A stretch of DNA of 64,000 bases, taken from Ruegeria marisrubri. Lineage in GTDB: Bacteria > Pseudomonadota > Alphaproteobacteria > Rhodobacterales > Rhodobacteraceae. The translations under genes were made by a program, and so were the position numbers. The stretch lies in the NCBI RefSeq assembly GCF_001507595.1, contig NZ_LQBQ01000023.1, forward strand, positions 301,479 through 365,478, written 5' to 3'. Positions 40,322-48,633 of the stretch are shown here, piece after piece. The notes below the pieces were generated by a model. The model made no database searches, was not told the origin of the DNA, and saw only the letters and a list, made by a program, of their open reading frames with translations. The first letter of the stretch is position 1. Each line of letters starts with the position of its first letter.

Positions 40322-40882
40322 GTGTCCCACGCAGAAGACCACGAAGGCACCCGCAGAGATTTCCTCTACTACGCCACGGCTGGCGCAGGTGCCGTAACCG
40401 CAGGGGCTGCCGTCTGGCCCCTGGTCAATCAGATGAACCCGTCAGCAGACGTTCAGGCGTTGTCCTCGATCCGCGTGGATGTCAGCGACGTCGAGGTCGG
40501 AACCCAGATCACCGTCAAATGGCTGGGCAAGCCGGTGTTCATCCGCCGCCGCACGCAGGAAGAGATTGAAGAGGCCCGCTCGGTCGATCTGTCGGAACTG
40601 CCGGACAAGGACGACCGCAACGCCAACAAGCCGGGCCTGGATGCCTCGGACGAGAACCGCTCGCTGGACGAGGCCGGCGAATGGCTGGTGATGATGGGCG
40701 TCTGCACCCATCTGGGCTGCGTTCCGCTGGGTGATGGCTCGGGTGACTATCACGGCTGGTTCTGCCCCTGCCACGGTTCGCACTACGACACCTCTGGCCG
40801 TATCCGCAAAGGACCCGCGCCCGAGAACCTGCACGTTCCGGTGGCCGAGTTCGTCGAGCCTACCGTCATCAAGCTGGGATAA
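40322..40882 (+). CDS. petA: Ubiquinol-cytochrome c reductase iron-sulfur (Rieske) subunit
   Basis: Carries electrons from ubiquinol to cytochrome c1 in the bc1 complex. The 186-residue protein begins with a twin-arginine segment ([16 protein letters not shown]) that is also the membrane anchor, and has the 2Fe-2S ligand boxes CTHLGC and CPCHGS, plus [11 protein letters not shown] chose GTG 40322 ([14 protein letters not shown]), which matches the Rhodobacter N-terminus and follows GGAGAAAA; the frame is open further upstream but without similarity. First gene of petABC. Confidence 0.96.
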   Translation: MSHAEDHEGTRRDFLYYATAGAGAVTAGAAVWPLVNQMNPSADVQALSSIRVDVSDVEVGTQITVKWLGKPVFIRRRTQEEIEEARSVDLSELPDKDDRNANKPGLDASDENRSLDEAGEWLVMMGVCTHLGCVPLGDGSGDYHGWFCPCHGSHYDTSGRIRKGPAPENLHVPVAEFVEPTVIKLG

Positions 40883-40894
40883 GGAGGCGCGCTC

Positions 40895-42226
40895 ATGTCC
40901 GGAATTCCGCACGATCACTACCAGCCGAAGACCAATGGCGAGAAGTGGCTGAACAGCCGCCTGCCCATCGTCGGCCTGATTTACGACACCATCATGATCC
41001 CCACCCCGAAGAACCTGAACTGGTGGTGGATCTGGGGCATCATCCTGGCGTTCTGCCTGGCGCTGCAGATCGTCACCGGCATCGTTCTGGTGATGCACTA
41101 CACCCCGCATGTCGACCTGGCCTTCGCCAGCATCGAGCACATCATGCGCAACGTGAATGGCGGCCACATGCTGCGCTATCTGCACATGAACGGCGCGTCG
41201 CTGTTCTTTGTCGCCGTCTACATCCACATCTTCCGCGGCCTGTTCTACGGCTCGTACAAGGCCCCGCGCGAGATCACCTGGATCATCGGCATGCTGATCT
41301 ATCTGTGCATGATGGGCACCGCCTTCATGGGCTACGTCCTGCCGTGGGGTCAGATGTCCTTCTGGGGCGCCACCGTGATCACCGGCCTGTTCGGCGCGAT
41401 CCCGTTCATCGGCGAAAGCATCCAGACCTGGCTGCTGGGCGGACCCGCCGTGGACAACGCCACGCTGAACCGCTTCTTCTCGCTGCACTACCTGCTGCCC
41501 TTCGTCATCGCGGCGCTGGTCGTGGTGCATATCTGGGCCTTCCACACCACCGGCAACAACAACCCCACCGGCGTTGAAGTGCGCCGCGGGTCGAAAGCCG
41601 AGGCCGAGAAGGACACCCTGCCGTTCTGGCCCTATTTCGTGATCAAGGACCTGTTCGCGCTGGCGGTCGTCCTTGTGATCTTTTGGGCCATCGTCGGCTT
41701 CATGCCGAACTATCTGGGTCACCCGGACAACTACATCGAGGCCAACCCGCTGGTCACGCCGGCGCATATCGTTCCCGAATGGTACTTCCTGCCGTTCTAC
41801 GCGATCCTGCGCGCCTTTACCGGCGAGGTCTGGGTCGTGCAGTTCGCCAGCTTCATCACTGGTGGCATCATCGACGCCAAGTTCTTCGGGGTTCTGGCCA
41901 TGTTCGGTGCGATCATCGCGATGGCGCTGGCCCCTTGGCTGGACACCTCGAGCGTGCGTTCGGGCAAGTATCGTCCGATGTTCAAGTGGTGGTTCTACCT
42001 GCTGATCATCGACTTCTTTGCCCTGATGTGGCTGGGTGCGATGCCGGCTGAAGAGCCCTATGCGACCTTCGCGCTGATCGGTTCGGCCTACTGGTTCGCC
42101 TATTTCTTCGTGATCCTGCCGATCCTCGGCGTGATCGAGAAGCCCGAGGCGCAGCCGGAAACCATCGAAGAAGACTTCAACGCGCATTATGGCAAGGCCG
42201 ACGCCGAAGCCACGCCTGCCGAGTAA
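40895..42226 (+). CDS. petB: Ubiquinol-cytochrome c reductase cytochrome b
   Basis: The diheme membrane subunit that holds the quinol oxidation and reduction sites. The 443-residue protein has eight hydrophobic helices. Heme-ligand histidines lie in [31 protein letters not shown] and [10 protein letters not shown]; the quinol site shows [13 protein letters not shown] and [14 protein letters not shown]. The length and the long C-terminal tail are typical of alphaproteobacteria. It follows petA by 12 bases. Confidence 0.97.
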   Translation: MSGIPHDHYQPKTNGEKWLNSRLPIVGLIYDTIMIPTPKNLNWWWIWGIILAFCLALQIVTGIVLVMHYTPHVDLAFASIEHIMRNVNGGHMLRYLHMNGASLFFVAVYIHIFRGLFYGSYKAPREITWIIGMLIYLCMMGTAFMGYVLPWGQMSFWGATVITGLFGAIPFIGESIQTWLLGGPAVDNATLNRFFSLHYLLPFVIAALVVVHIWAFHTTGNNNPTGVEVRRGSKAEAEKDTLPFWPYFVIKDLFALAVVLVIFWAIVGFMPNYLGHPDNYIEANPLVTPAHIVPEWYFLPFYAILRAFTGEVWVVQFASFITGGIIDAKFFGVLAMFGAIIAMALAPWLDTSSVRSGKYRPMFKWWFYLLIIDFFALMWLGAMPAEEPYATFALIGSAYWFAYFFVILPILGVIEKPEAQPETIEEDFNAHYGKADAEATPAE

Positions 42227-42244
42227 GAAGAGGGACCGGAAACC

Positions 42245-43036
42245 ATGTTCAAGAAACTTGCAATCGGTGCCGCTTTTGCCCTGGCCCTTGCTCCTGCCGC
42301 GTCCTTTGCGGCAGGCGGCGGCGAGCAGCATGTCGAGGACTACCAGTTCTCGTTCGAAGGCCCCTTCGGCACCTATGACCAGAACCAGCTGCAGCGCGGC
42401 CTTCAGATCTATACCGAGGTCTGCGCGGCCTGCCACGGCCTGAAATACGTGCCGTTGCGCACGCTGAGCGACGAAGGCGGCGTTGGCCTGACCGAAGATC
42501 AGGTGCGCGCATACGCGGCCGAGAACTTCACCGTGTATGACCCGGAACTGGACGATGATCGTCCGGCCATCCCGACCGATCACTTCCCCGAGAACACCGC
42601 AGCGGGTGCGCCCGACCTGAGCATGATGGCGAAAGCCCGTGCCGGGTTCCACGGCCCTTATGGCCTGGGTCTGAACCAGCTGTTCCGGGGCATGGGTGGC
42701 GCGGAATACATCGCGTCGCTGCTCAACGGCTATACCGGCCACGAAAAGGAAGAGGCTGGCGTGATCCTCTATGAGAACACCGCCTTCCCCGGCGGCTGGA
42801 TCTCGATGGCGCCGCCGCTGTCGGACGAGCTGGTCGAGTTCGCAGATGGTCATGCCAATGACGTCGAAGCCATGTCGCAGGACGTTGCGGCCTTCCTGAT
42901 GTGGGCGGCCGAGCCCAAGATGATGGCGCGCAAGCAGGCCGGTTTCGTCGGGGTGATCTTCCTGACCATCCTGTCGGTTCTGCTGTACCTGACCAACAAG
43001 CGCCTGTGGGCACCGGTGAAAGGCAAGAAGGGCTGA
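42245..43036 (+). CDS. petC: Ubiquinol-cytochrome c reductase cytochrome c1
   Basis: Accepts electrons from the Rieske protein and passes them to cytochrome c2. The 263-residue protein has a signal peptide (to about residue 22, SFA/AGG), the heme site [15 protein letters not shown], the methionine ligand region [10 protein letters not shown] and a C-terminal anchor ([19 protein letters not shown]). It is the last gene of petABC, 18 bases after petB, and a strong terminator follows. Confidence 0.96.
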   Translation: MFKKLAIGAAFALALAPAASFAAGGGEQHVEDYQFSFEGPFGTYDQNQLQRGLQIYTEVCAACHGLKYVPLRTLSDEGGVGLTEDQVRAYAAENFTVYDPELDDDRPAIPTDHFPENTAAGAPDLSMMAKARAGFHGPYGLGLNQLFRGMGGAEYIASLLNGYTGHEKEEAGVILYENTAFPGGWISMAPPLSDELVEFADGHANDVEAMSQDVAAFLMWAAEPKMMARKQAGFVGVIFLTILSVLLYLTNKRLWAPVKGKKG

Positions 43037-43061
43037 CAACAGTTCTTGTTGAACATTCAAG

Positions 43062-43092
43062 AGCCCCCGTGTTCCGGCACGGGGGCTTTTTC
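43062..43092 (+). terminator. Intrinsic terminator of petABC
   Basis: AGCCCCCGTG and CACGGGGGCT form a perfect 10-bp stem around TTCCGG, followed by TTTT, 25 bases after the petC stop. Confidence 0.92.
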
Positions 43093-43245
43093 ATGCCGAA
43101 TTTGGGTATTTCGGCAAGGTTTCGCTGTCAGCATCTGCTTAATCGGGTGAAATAAGCCCTGCAGAGATGGAAGCGACTCGATCCGAATACCTAGCTGTTT
43201 CCCGCGGCCGATGGTCGGCCGGCGTATCACGAATGGAGAAACGGC

Positions 43246-43497
43246 ATGAAAACCCTTGCAGTCATCGCTTCGCTTGTTCTGGCAACACCGGCGCTGGCGA
43301 GCCAGCTGTCCGCCGACACGCAACTCGGCACCACCAATGAAGAGATCACCGCTTCGCTTCAGGATCTGGGCTACAAGGTCCGCAAGATCGAGGTCGAAGA
43401 CGGCAAGATCGAGGCCTATGTCATCAAGGGCGACGAAATGGCCGAGGTCTATATCGACCCGGAAAGCGGCAAAGTGGTCAAGGTCAAGGCCAAGTGA
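43246..43497 (+). CDS. Small secreted PepSY-domain protein
   Basis: An 83-residue protein: signal peptide of about 18 residues (cleavage ALA/SQ) and one PepSY-like domain with the tandem EVEDGKIEAYVIKGDEMAEVYIDPESGKVVKV pattern of short beta strands. Such small periplasmic PepSY proteins occur beside cytochrome b561 genes and two-component systems; their function is not established. The start ATG 43246 follows GGAGAAA. It is followed within 6 bases by the cytochrome b gene, so they form an operon. Confidence 0.82.
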   Translation: MKTLAVIASLVLATPALASQLSADTQLGTTNEEITASLQDLGYKVRKIEVEDGKIEAYVIKGDEMAEVYIDPESGKVVKVKAK

Positions 43498-43503
43498 TCC
43501 GTC

Positions 43504-44079
43504 ATGGCTGATCAAAGCTCGATATTTCGCGGGCGCTCCGAACCTCGCGGCATTCGGGTGTGGGACCCCCTGGTGCGGATCGTGCACTGGGGGATCGCTC
43601 TGTCCGTTCTGTTGAACGGATCCGTGAACGACCCCGATGGCGTCGTGCACGAAAGGATCGGATACGCGGTTCTGGGCCTCGTGGTGCTCCGGTTGATCTG
43701 GGGCTTCATTGGGCCTTCCACGGCTCGCTTCTCGGCCTTTCCCCCCAATCCCGTGGCCGCTCTGCGCCACCTGAAAGCCATTCTGAGAGGCGACACGACG
43801 GTTCATCTGTCCCACAACCCATTGGGGGCCTTGATGGCCTACAACCTTTGGCTCACACTTCTGGTCATATGCGTTACGGGAATCATGATGGGCACCATCC
43901 GCTTTTTCGGTGCCGATTGGGTCGAGGAATTGCACGAAGCCGCGTTTGACTGGCTGATGATTAGTCTTGTGCTCCATGTCGGGGGTGTATTCCTCGATCA
44001 GTGGCGCACGGGCGTCAGGCTGGTTCGGGCCATGGTGACCGGATACAAGAACGTCGATCGGAACGGGCCGCTCAAGTGA
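43504..44079 (+). CDS. Cytochrome b561-family membrane protein
   Basis: A 191-residue protein with four hydrophobic helices of the bacterial cytochrome b561 / Ni-Fe hydrogenase cytochrome b type. Candidate heme-ligand histidines are in VRIVHWGIA, VHERIGYAVLG, VEELHEAAFDW and LVLHVGGVF. It would carry electrons across or within the inner membrane, but the donor is unknown. Between a PepSY protein and a membrane-bound LuxR-type regulator (4-base overlap), it may act as a redox input to that regulator. This last point is inference. Confidence 0.87.
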   Translation: MADQSSIFRGRSEPRGIRVWDPLVRIVHWGIALSVLLNGSVNDPDGVVHERIGYAVLGLVVLRLIWGFIGPSTARFSAFPPNPVAALRHLKAILRGDTTVHLSHNPLGALMAYNLWLTLLVICVTGIMMGTIRFFGADWVEELHEAAFDWLMISLVLHVGGVFLDQWRTGVRLVRAMVTGYKNVDRNGPLK

Positions 44080-44654
44080 TTGGATGGAACACAGCAAATC
44101 CCAGGCTCGGCGAGCGTGAAGCCCGCCGGGCCGCGCTCATGGCCCTGATGATCGTGGTGCAGGCGCTGTGCGCGGTATTTTTCATTGGCGATGTTCTTCT
44201 GGATGCAACCGAAGGCTCAGCGGATTCCAGATGGCACCTTGCGTTTGAAACGGTAGCCGCCATCGTTCTGTGCATCGGAACGCTCTACTTCATGGTTGAA
44301 CTCAGACGTCTCTGGGTGCGGATGGCGCAGGTCAACGCGGGTCTGCGCGCGGCGCGTGGCGAAATGTTCCAGGTGATCGACGCCTTTTTTGCAAGCTGGG
44401 GGCTGACGCCGGCGGAACGGGACGTGGCCCTGCTGATACTCAAGGGGCTCGACAACGAGTCCATCGCTCAGATCCGCGGAACGGCGGCGGGCACCGTGCG
44501 GGCTCAGTCGGCGGCGATATACGCCAAGGCCAATGTCGATGGCCGCGCCCAGTTGCTGAGCCTTTTCATGGAGGAGCTTCTGGCGGGCGACTCCGGCGAC
44601 AGTGATCCTTCGGAGCAGTTCAAGCCGTCAGTTGCTGCCCGGTCTGCCCGGTGA
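44076..44654 (+). CDS. Membrane-anchored LuxR-type transcriptional regulator
   Basis: A 192-residue protein with two hydrophobic helices (about residues 22-42 and 53-73), a short linker that may be coiled, and a C-terminal LuxR/GerE helix-turn-helix (LTPAERDVALLILKGLDNESIAQI, GTVRAQSAAIYAKANVDGRAQ). There is no receiver domain, so the signal probably comes through the membrane part. The start is GTG 44076, overlapping the cytochrome b stop by 4 bases, so regulator and cytochrome are coupled. The last 35 bases overlap the convergent mtaB. Confidence 0.82.
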   Translation: MIGWNTANPRLGEREARRAALMALMIVVQALCAVFFIGDVLLDATEGSADSRWHLAFETVAAIVLCIGTLYFMVELRRLWVRMAQVNAGLRAARGEMFQVIDAFFASWGLTPAERDVALLILKGLDNESIAQIRGTAAGTVRAQSAAIYAKANVDGRAQLLSLFMEELLAGDSGDSDPSEQFKPSVAARSAR

Positions 44655-45876
44655 TTTTCGCCTCGACGATCGCACCCTCGGTCTGAGGCTGAGCGAAGCT
44701 CACCTCGGTAAACTGCTCGGTCCGGCCCATATGGGCGTTCTCCATCAGGATGCGATGGGTTTTTCCCACCTGAGTCGCAAGATGTTTTGCCACCTGCGCG
44801 TCACCCGCCTCACGTAGCCTGGCGGCACGTTCCTTTATGACCTTGCCGTTGACCTGCTGCGGAATGCGCGCGGCCGGGGTGCCTTCGCGCTTGGAATAGG
44901 GAAAGACGTGCAGCCAGGTCAGGTCGCAGTCGGTGACCAGTTTCAGCGAATTTTCGAAATGCGCCTCGGTTTCCGTCGGAAAGCCCGCGATGATGTCGGC
45001 GCCAAAGGTGATCTCGGGGCGCAGCTTGCGCGCCGTTTCGGTAAAGCGGATGGCGTCGTCGCGCAGGTGGCGGCGCTTCATCCGTTTCAGGATCAGGTCG
45101 TCGCCATGCTGCAGCGACAGGTGCAGATGCGGCATCAGGCGCGGCTCGGTCGCGATGGCCTGCATCAGGTTCTCGTCCACCTCGATCGAATCGATCGAGC
45201 TGATGCGCAGGCGCGGCAGGTCGGGCACCAGTTTCAGAATGCGCATGACCAGATCGCCCAGCTTGGGGCTTGCCGGCAGGTCGGCGCCCCAGGATGTCAG
45301 GTCGACTCCGGTCAGCACGACCTCGTTGTAGCCCCGGTCCACCAGCCGCTGGATCTGGTCCACCACCACGCCCGCTGGAACGCTGCGCGAGTTGCCGCGG
45401 CCATAGGGGATGATGCAGAAGGTGCAGCGGTGGTCACAGCCGTTCTGGACCTGCACATAGGCGCGCGAGCGGGTGCCGAACCCGTCGATCAGATGGCCCG
45501 CGGTTTCGGTGACCGACATGATGTCATCGACCTGCACCGCCTCGGTCTCGCCGATGAAATCGGTGGCCATGCCTTTCCAGGTTTCTGGGCGCATCTTTTC
45601 GGTGTTGCCGATCACCGCATCGACCTCGGCCATCTCGGCAAAGGTCTGTGGCTCGGTCTGGGCCGCGCAGCCGGTGACGATCAGCCGCGCGTTGGGGTTC
45701 TCGCGGCGCAGCTTGCGGATCTCCTGCCGGGCCTTGCGCACGGCCTCGGCGGTGACGGCGCAGGTGTTCACGATCACCGCGTCGGTCAGCCCGGCCTGCT
45801 GCGACAGCTCTTTCATCGCCTCGGTCTCGTAGGCGTTGAGCCGGCAGCCCAGCGTGGTGAATTTCGGCGGGTTCAT
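44620..45876 (-). CDS. mtaB: tRNA t6A37 methylthiotransferase MtaB
   Basis: A radical SAM enzyme that converts t6A to ms2t6A at position 37 of ANN-decoding tRNAs. The 418-residue protein has the UPF0004 domain with three cluster cysteines (LGCRLNAYE, NTCAVTAEA, GCAAQ), the radical SAM motif CDHRCTFC and a C-terminal TRAM-like end. CRLNAYE and the length point to MtaB rather than MiaB or RimO. It overlaps dapF by 4 bases and is translated after it. Confidence 0.92.
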   Translation of the reverse strand: MNPPKFTTLGCRLNAYETEAMKELSQQAGLTDAVIVNTCAVTAEAVRKARQEIRKLRRENPNARLIVTGCAAQTEPQTFAEMAEVDAVIGNTEKMRPETWKGMATDFIGETEAVQVDDIMSVTETAGHLIDGFGTRSRAYVQVQNGCDHRCTFCIIPYGRGNSRSVPAGVVVDQIQRLVDRGYNEVVLTGVDLTSWGADLPASPKLGDLVMRILKLVPDLPRLRISSIDSIEVDENLMQAIATEPRLMPHLHLSLQHGDDLILKRMKRRHLRDDAIRFTETARKLRPEITFGADIIAGFPTETEAHFENSLKLVTDCDLTWLHVFPYSKREGTPAARIPQQVNGKVIKERAARLREAGDAQVAKHLATQVGKTHRILMENAHMGRTEQFTEVSFAQPQTEGAIVEAKITGQTGQQLTA

Positions 45877-46706
45877 CCCAGCGACTCCAGGAATTCGGGC
45901 GTCAGCGTGCCCGAGAAGACATGGCAGGTGGGGCCGGTCATCCAGACGCCGTCCTCGTGCCAGTCGATCCAGATTGTGCCGCCGTCCAGCTCGATCTGCA
46001 CCTTGCGTCCGGTCAGGCCGCGCCGGGCCGCTGCCACCGCCGTGGCACAGGACGACGAGCCCGAGGCCAGCGTGATGCCCACGCCGCGTTCCCAGACGCG
46101 CATACGGATGTGATCCGGTCCGATGATCTGGGCGACCTGCACGTTCGTGCGTTCCGGGTAAAGGGGGTGATGCTCATAGCGCGCGCCGAATTCCTCCAGC
46201 GGAATCGCCTCGGCATCCTCCACGAAGAAGGTGCAGTGCGGGTTTCCCATGCCGGTGGCCACCGGGCTGCCCTCGATCGGTAGTTCCAGAGTGTCCATCT
46301 CTTCGGACAGGGGGATGTCCTGCCAGTTGAGTTGCGGAGGACCCATGTTCACCGAGGTCAAATCCTTGCCGGCGTCGCGGGCGATCAGCGTGCCCCGATC
46401 CGTGGTCAGTGTCAGGTCGGACTTGCCGGTCTCGTTCATCAGGTGCCGTGCGATGCAGCGGGTGGCATTGCCGCAGGCGGCCGAGGTCGTGCCGTCGGCA
46501 TTGTAAAAGACCAGATGCGCGTCGCCTGTTCCCTTTTGAATCACCGCAAGCTGGTCGAATCCGACCCCGAATTGCCGGTGCGCGATTGCTCGCGCCAGCG
46601 CCGGCGTGATCTCGATGTCACGCGCGCGCGCGTCGACAATGACGAAGTCATTGCCCAGCCCATGCATCTTCAGGAAGGGCAGACCGGTATCCGTAAGGCG
46701 TTTCAT
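45873..46706 (-). CDS. dapF: Diaminopimelate epimerase
   Basis: Interconverts LL- and meso-diaminopimelate for peptidoglycan and lysine. The 277-residue protein has the two catalytic cysteines in SAACGNATRC and GSSSCATAVAA, the KMHGLGNDF start, and GNPHCTFFV. The second active-site box reads ASGSSSCA where most enzymes have GSGACA-like sequence, a mild variation. I chose ATG 46706 (MKRLTDTG); ATG 46715 is possible. It heads the dapF-mtaB operon. Confidence 0.94.
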   Translation of the reverse strand: MKRLTDTGLPFLKMHGLGNDFVIVDARARDIEITPALARAIAHRQFGVGFDQLAVIQKGTGDAHLVFYNADGTTSAACGNATRCIARHLMNETGKSDLTLTTDRGTLIARDAGKDLTSVNMGPPQLNWQDIPLSEEMDTLELPIEGSPVATGMGNPHCTFFVEDAEAIPLEEFGARYEHHPLYPERTNVQVAQIIGPDHIRMRVWERGVGITLASGSSSCATAVAAARRGLTGRKVQIELDGGTIWIDWHEDGVWMTGPTCHVFSGTLTPEFLESLG

Positions 46707-46771
46707 GGCGGGCATATAGCGCCGGGCTGACGATGAATCCACCCTGTGGCGAAGATTCCTGAAAAAAGGGG

Positions 46772-46800
46772 TTGACCCCCCTGCACGCTCTCCCTAATTA
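46772..46800 (+). promoter_or_regulatory. Promoter of the tRNA-Lys gene
   Basis: TTGACC (46772-46777), a 17-base spacer and TAATTA (46795-46800) match a sigma-70 promoter. Transcription would begin near 46807 and give a leader of about 120 bases before the tRNA. Confidence 0.65.
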
Positions 46801-46926
46801 GGCCGCCTATCGGGTCGCCGGAAACACCGGAAACAAAGGCGGCACGAGGCGCAAAATAGGGCCTTGAACCCGGTCGGGAAAATGTCCTACAGAGCGCCAC
46901 GGATCGCAAAGATCCAACAGAAAAGT

Positions 46927-47002
46927 GGGCCGTTAGCTCAGTTGGTAGAGCAACTGACTTTTAATCAGTGGGTCGCAGGTTCGAATCCTGCACGGCTCAC
47001 CA
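46927..47002 (+). tRNA. tRNA-Lys (UUU)
   Basis: A 76-base cloverleaf with encoded CCA. The acceptor GGGCCGT pairs with ACGGCTC, the anticodon loop is CTTTTAA (anticodon TTT) on the stem ACTGA/TCAGT, and the T arm has GGTTCGAATCC. All conserved positions are present. A short inverted repeat (CAAGATA/TATCTTG at 47010-47028) follows and might end transcription. The 3' side is flanked by decayed mobile DNA. Confidence 0.97.
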
Positions 47003-47246
47003 CTTTCTTCAAGATAATCAATATCTTGTGGGTGTGAGAGTTTTCTTGCGCCGGTGCGCTTCGTCTGCCGGAAGCAATACGGAAGCACCGTGACAGCCAT
47101 TTTCACCGCTATTGGCCGTTGCAACTCCGTCACATATCCTACGTTTGCGCCTGACCTATCTCGCCCTTGTTGGTTCAGTCGAATCTGCGCGTTGCCACCC
47201 GCGATAGCTGTGTGCATCAATGGCGCAAAAGTGGTGATTTGGGCGA

Positions 47247-48264
47247 ATGCAGACGATTTCCGAATTCATTGAGCGTTGGGCAAAATCAGGTGGCAGCGAG
47301 CGAGCCAACTACGCCCTTTTCCTGACCGAATTGACTGAGGTGCCGGGCGTCGAATAACCGTTGCCAGCAACCGAAACCGGGAAAACGATCACTACCGGCC
47401 AGAGCGCCCGGTGTCGTCAGCAGCGATAGGTGAATCGTCTAAGAAGTTCATAGACTTTTACCGACGCGGGTCCTTCATTCTTGAGACCAAGCAGGGATCA
47501 CAGGCACAGGCGTCCGATCCCGACCAACTCTCCTTGCCGACCATTCCCAAGGTCAAGCGCGTCGGCCACGGTGTCAGGGGCAGCCGGACATGGGACAAGG
47601 CAATGGTCAAGGCGCGTGGACGAGCCGACAACTACGCGCGGGGTATCGCTCGTGAAGACGGGTGGCCGCCTTTCATCATCGTCTGCGACGTTGGCTACGT
47701 TTTCGAGATTTATGCCGGCTTCTCGGGGCAAGGGCACGGCTACACACAGTTCCCGGATGGTAACTCGTTCCGCATCTTTCTGGACGACCTGGCAAAACTG
47801 AAATCCAAGACCTGTTCCGAACCATCTGGAACGATCCACAGTCCTTGGACCCATCCAAAAAGGCCGCAAAGGTCACGCGCGAAATTGCTGACCAACTGGC
47901 GCGGCTTGGCCGGTCTTTCGAGGCTCAGGGCCACGAACCGGGCAAAGTGGCAGCATTCCTGATGCGCTGCCTGTTTTCGATGTTTGCCGAGGACGTGAAG
48001 CTGATTCCGCCGGACAGCTTCACCAATCTGCCGAAAGACATGGCGAAGACCCCGGAAAACGCCGCACCCATGTTGCAAGAGCTTTGGGAAAAGATGAACG
48101 TGGGCGAGTTTTCGACCGCGATCCGCCACAAGGTTCTGCGCTTCAACGGTGGCTTGTTTGCCGATTCCACGGCCCTGCCGTTGGACAGCCAGCAAATCGC
48201 CCTGCTGATCTGTGCGGAGAACAAAGACTGGAAAACCGTCGAACCGGCGATTTTCGGCACGCTC
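47247..48264 (+). pseudogene. Remnant of an MmeI-type (type IIG) restriction-methylation gene
   Basis: The frame starts at ATG 47247 (MQTISEFIERWAKSG), runs 36 codons to a TAA at 47355, continues in another frame with FIDFYRRGSFILETKQG (the E-x-K nuclease element), MVKARGRADNYARGIAREDGWPP and GHGYTQFPDGNSFRIFLDDL, then shifts again near 47815 to give AAKVTREIADQLARLGRSFE, FLMRCLFSMFAEDV and RFNGGLFADSTALPL. It stops inside EPAIFGTL, where IS DNA begins. Order and motifs match the N-terminal third of class I DNA methyltransferases of the MmeI family. The methyltransferase and target-recognition parts are missing. Two frame breaks and the truncation make it dead. Confidence 0.85.
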
Positions 48265-48358
48265 GCACACTTCGGGGGAATACTTGTTCGTCGTCTTGCT
48301 CATGATGCTCCATCCTACTCAAGAGTTGGAGCCTCCGGCAAACCCGGTGCGGTTCGCT
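48253..48358 (-). mobile_element. IS3-family left-end fragment
   Basis: On the minus strand the fragment contains a terminal repeat with GAACCGCACCGGGTTTGCCG and the first 16 or so codons of an IS3 OrfA (MSKTTNKYSPEVCERA). It then joins the restriction-methylase remnant. A similar end (GCCCCGGGTTTGCCGGAG) occurs at 55023-55048. All other parts of the IS are gone. Confidence 0.75.
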
Positions 48359-48411
48359 CCGCCGCTTTGAAAAGGATCAAGTAAGCTGACTACCCAACCT
48401 GGCAACTGTGT

Positions 48412-48561
48412 TTGTCCTGTGAGCAGAACGCTCCACTTTTGCCGTGATTTGCACAACGCGTTCGCGATTGTGACAAGCTTTCTGGCGACGGCTGTGATGA
48501 TGACCTAATGTGGTTTGCCAGCAGCGCGACGACGGTTGGCGAAGATCTTGAGGGCTGGCCA
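48412..48561 (-). pseudogene. IS110-family transposase C-terminal remnant
   Basis: The minus strand reads WPALKIFANRRRAAGKPH, a TAG stop, then VIITAVARKLVTIANALCK and SRQKW. This is the characteristic C-terminus of IS110-family transposases (AAGKPHKV..TAVARKL..). The in-frame stop and the lack of the catalytic DEDD part show decay. It ends about 70 bases before the histidine kinase start. Confidence 0.75.
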
Positions 48562-48586
48562 AGGGGCTGCCTGACAGTCCCAAATC

Positions 48587-48598
48587 GGACCAAAGTCC
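48587..48598. promoter_or_regulatory. GGACYAAAGTC box, copy 1 (before the kinase)
   Basis: GGACCAAAGTCC, with arms GGAC/GTCC, lies 35 bases upstream of the histidine kinase ATG. Near-identical boxes occur at 51613-51626 and 51707-51720. Confidence 0.55.
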
Positions 48599-48633
48599 CT
48601 TTTCAGTCTCGTCACATGTGCCATTAAGTAGGA

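Noticed and set aside
40442..43060. An 872-codon minus-strand frame covering petABC
   Set aside because: It is antisense to three unmistakable bc1 genes and follows their codon periodicity; no domain is seen.
46933..47220. Minus-strand frame ending in CRIRTCDPLIKSQLLYQLS
   Set aside because: This is the well-known false protein produced by translating the antisense of a tRNA gene; it overlaps tRNA-Lys.
46987..48400. Search for a repeated tRNA-Lys 3' end as attachment site
   Set aside because: No second copy of the tRNA 3' sequence was found downstream in the window.
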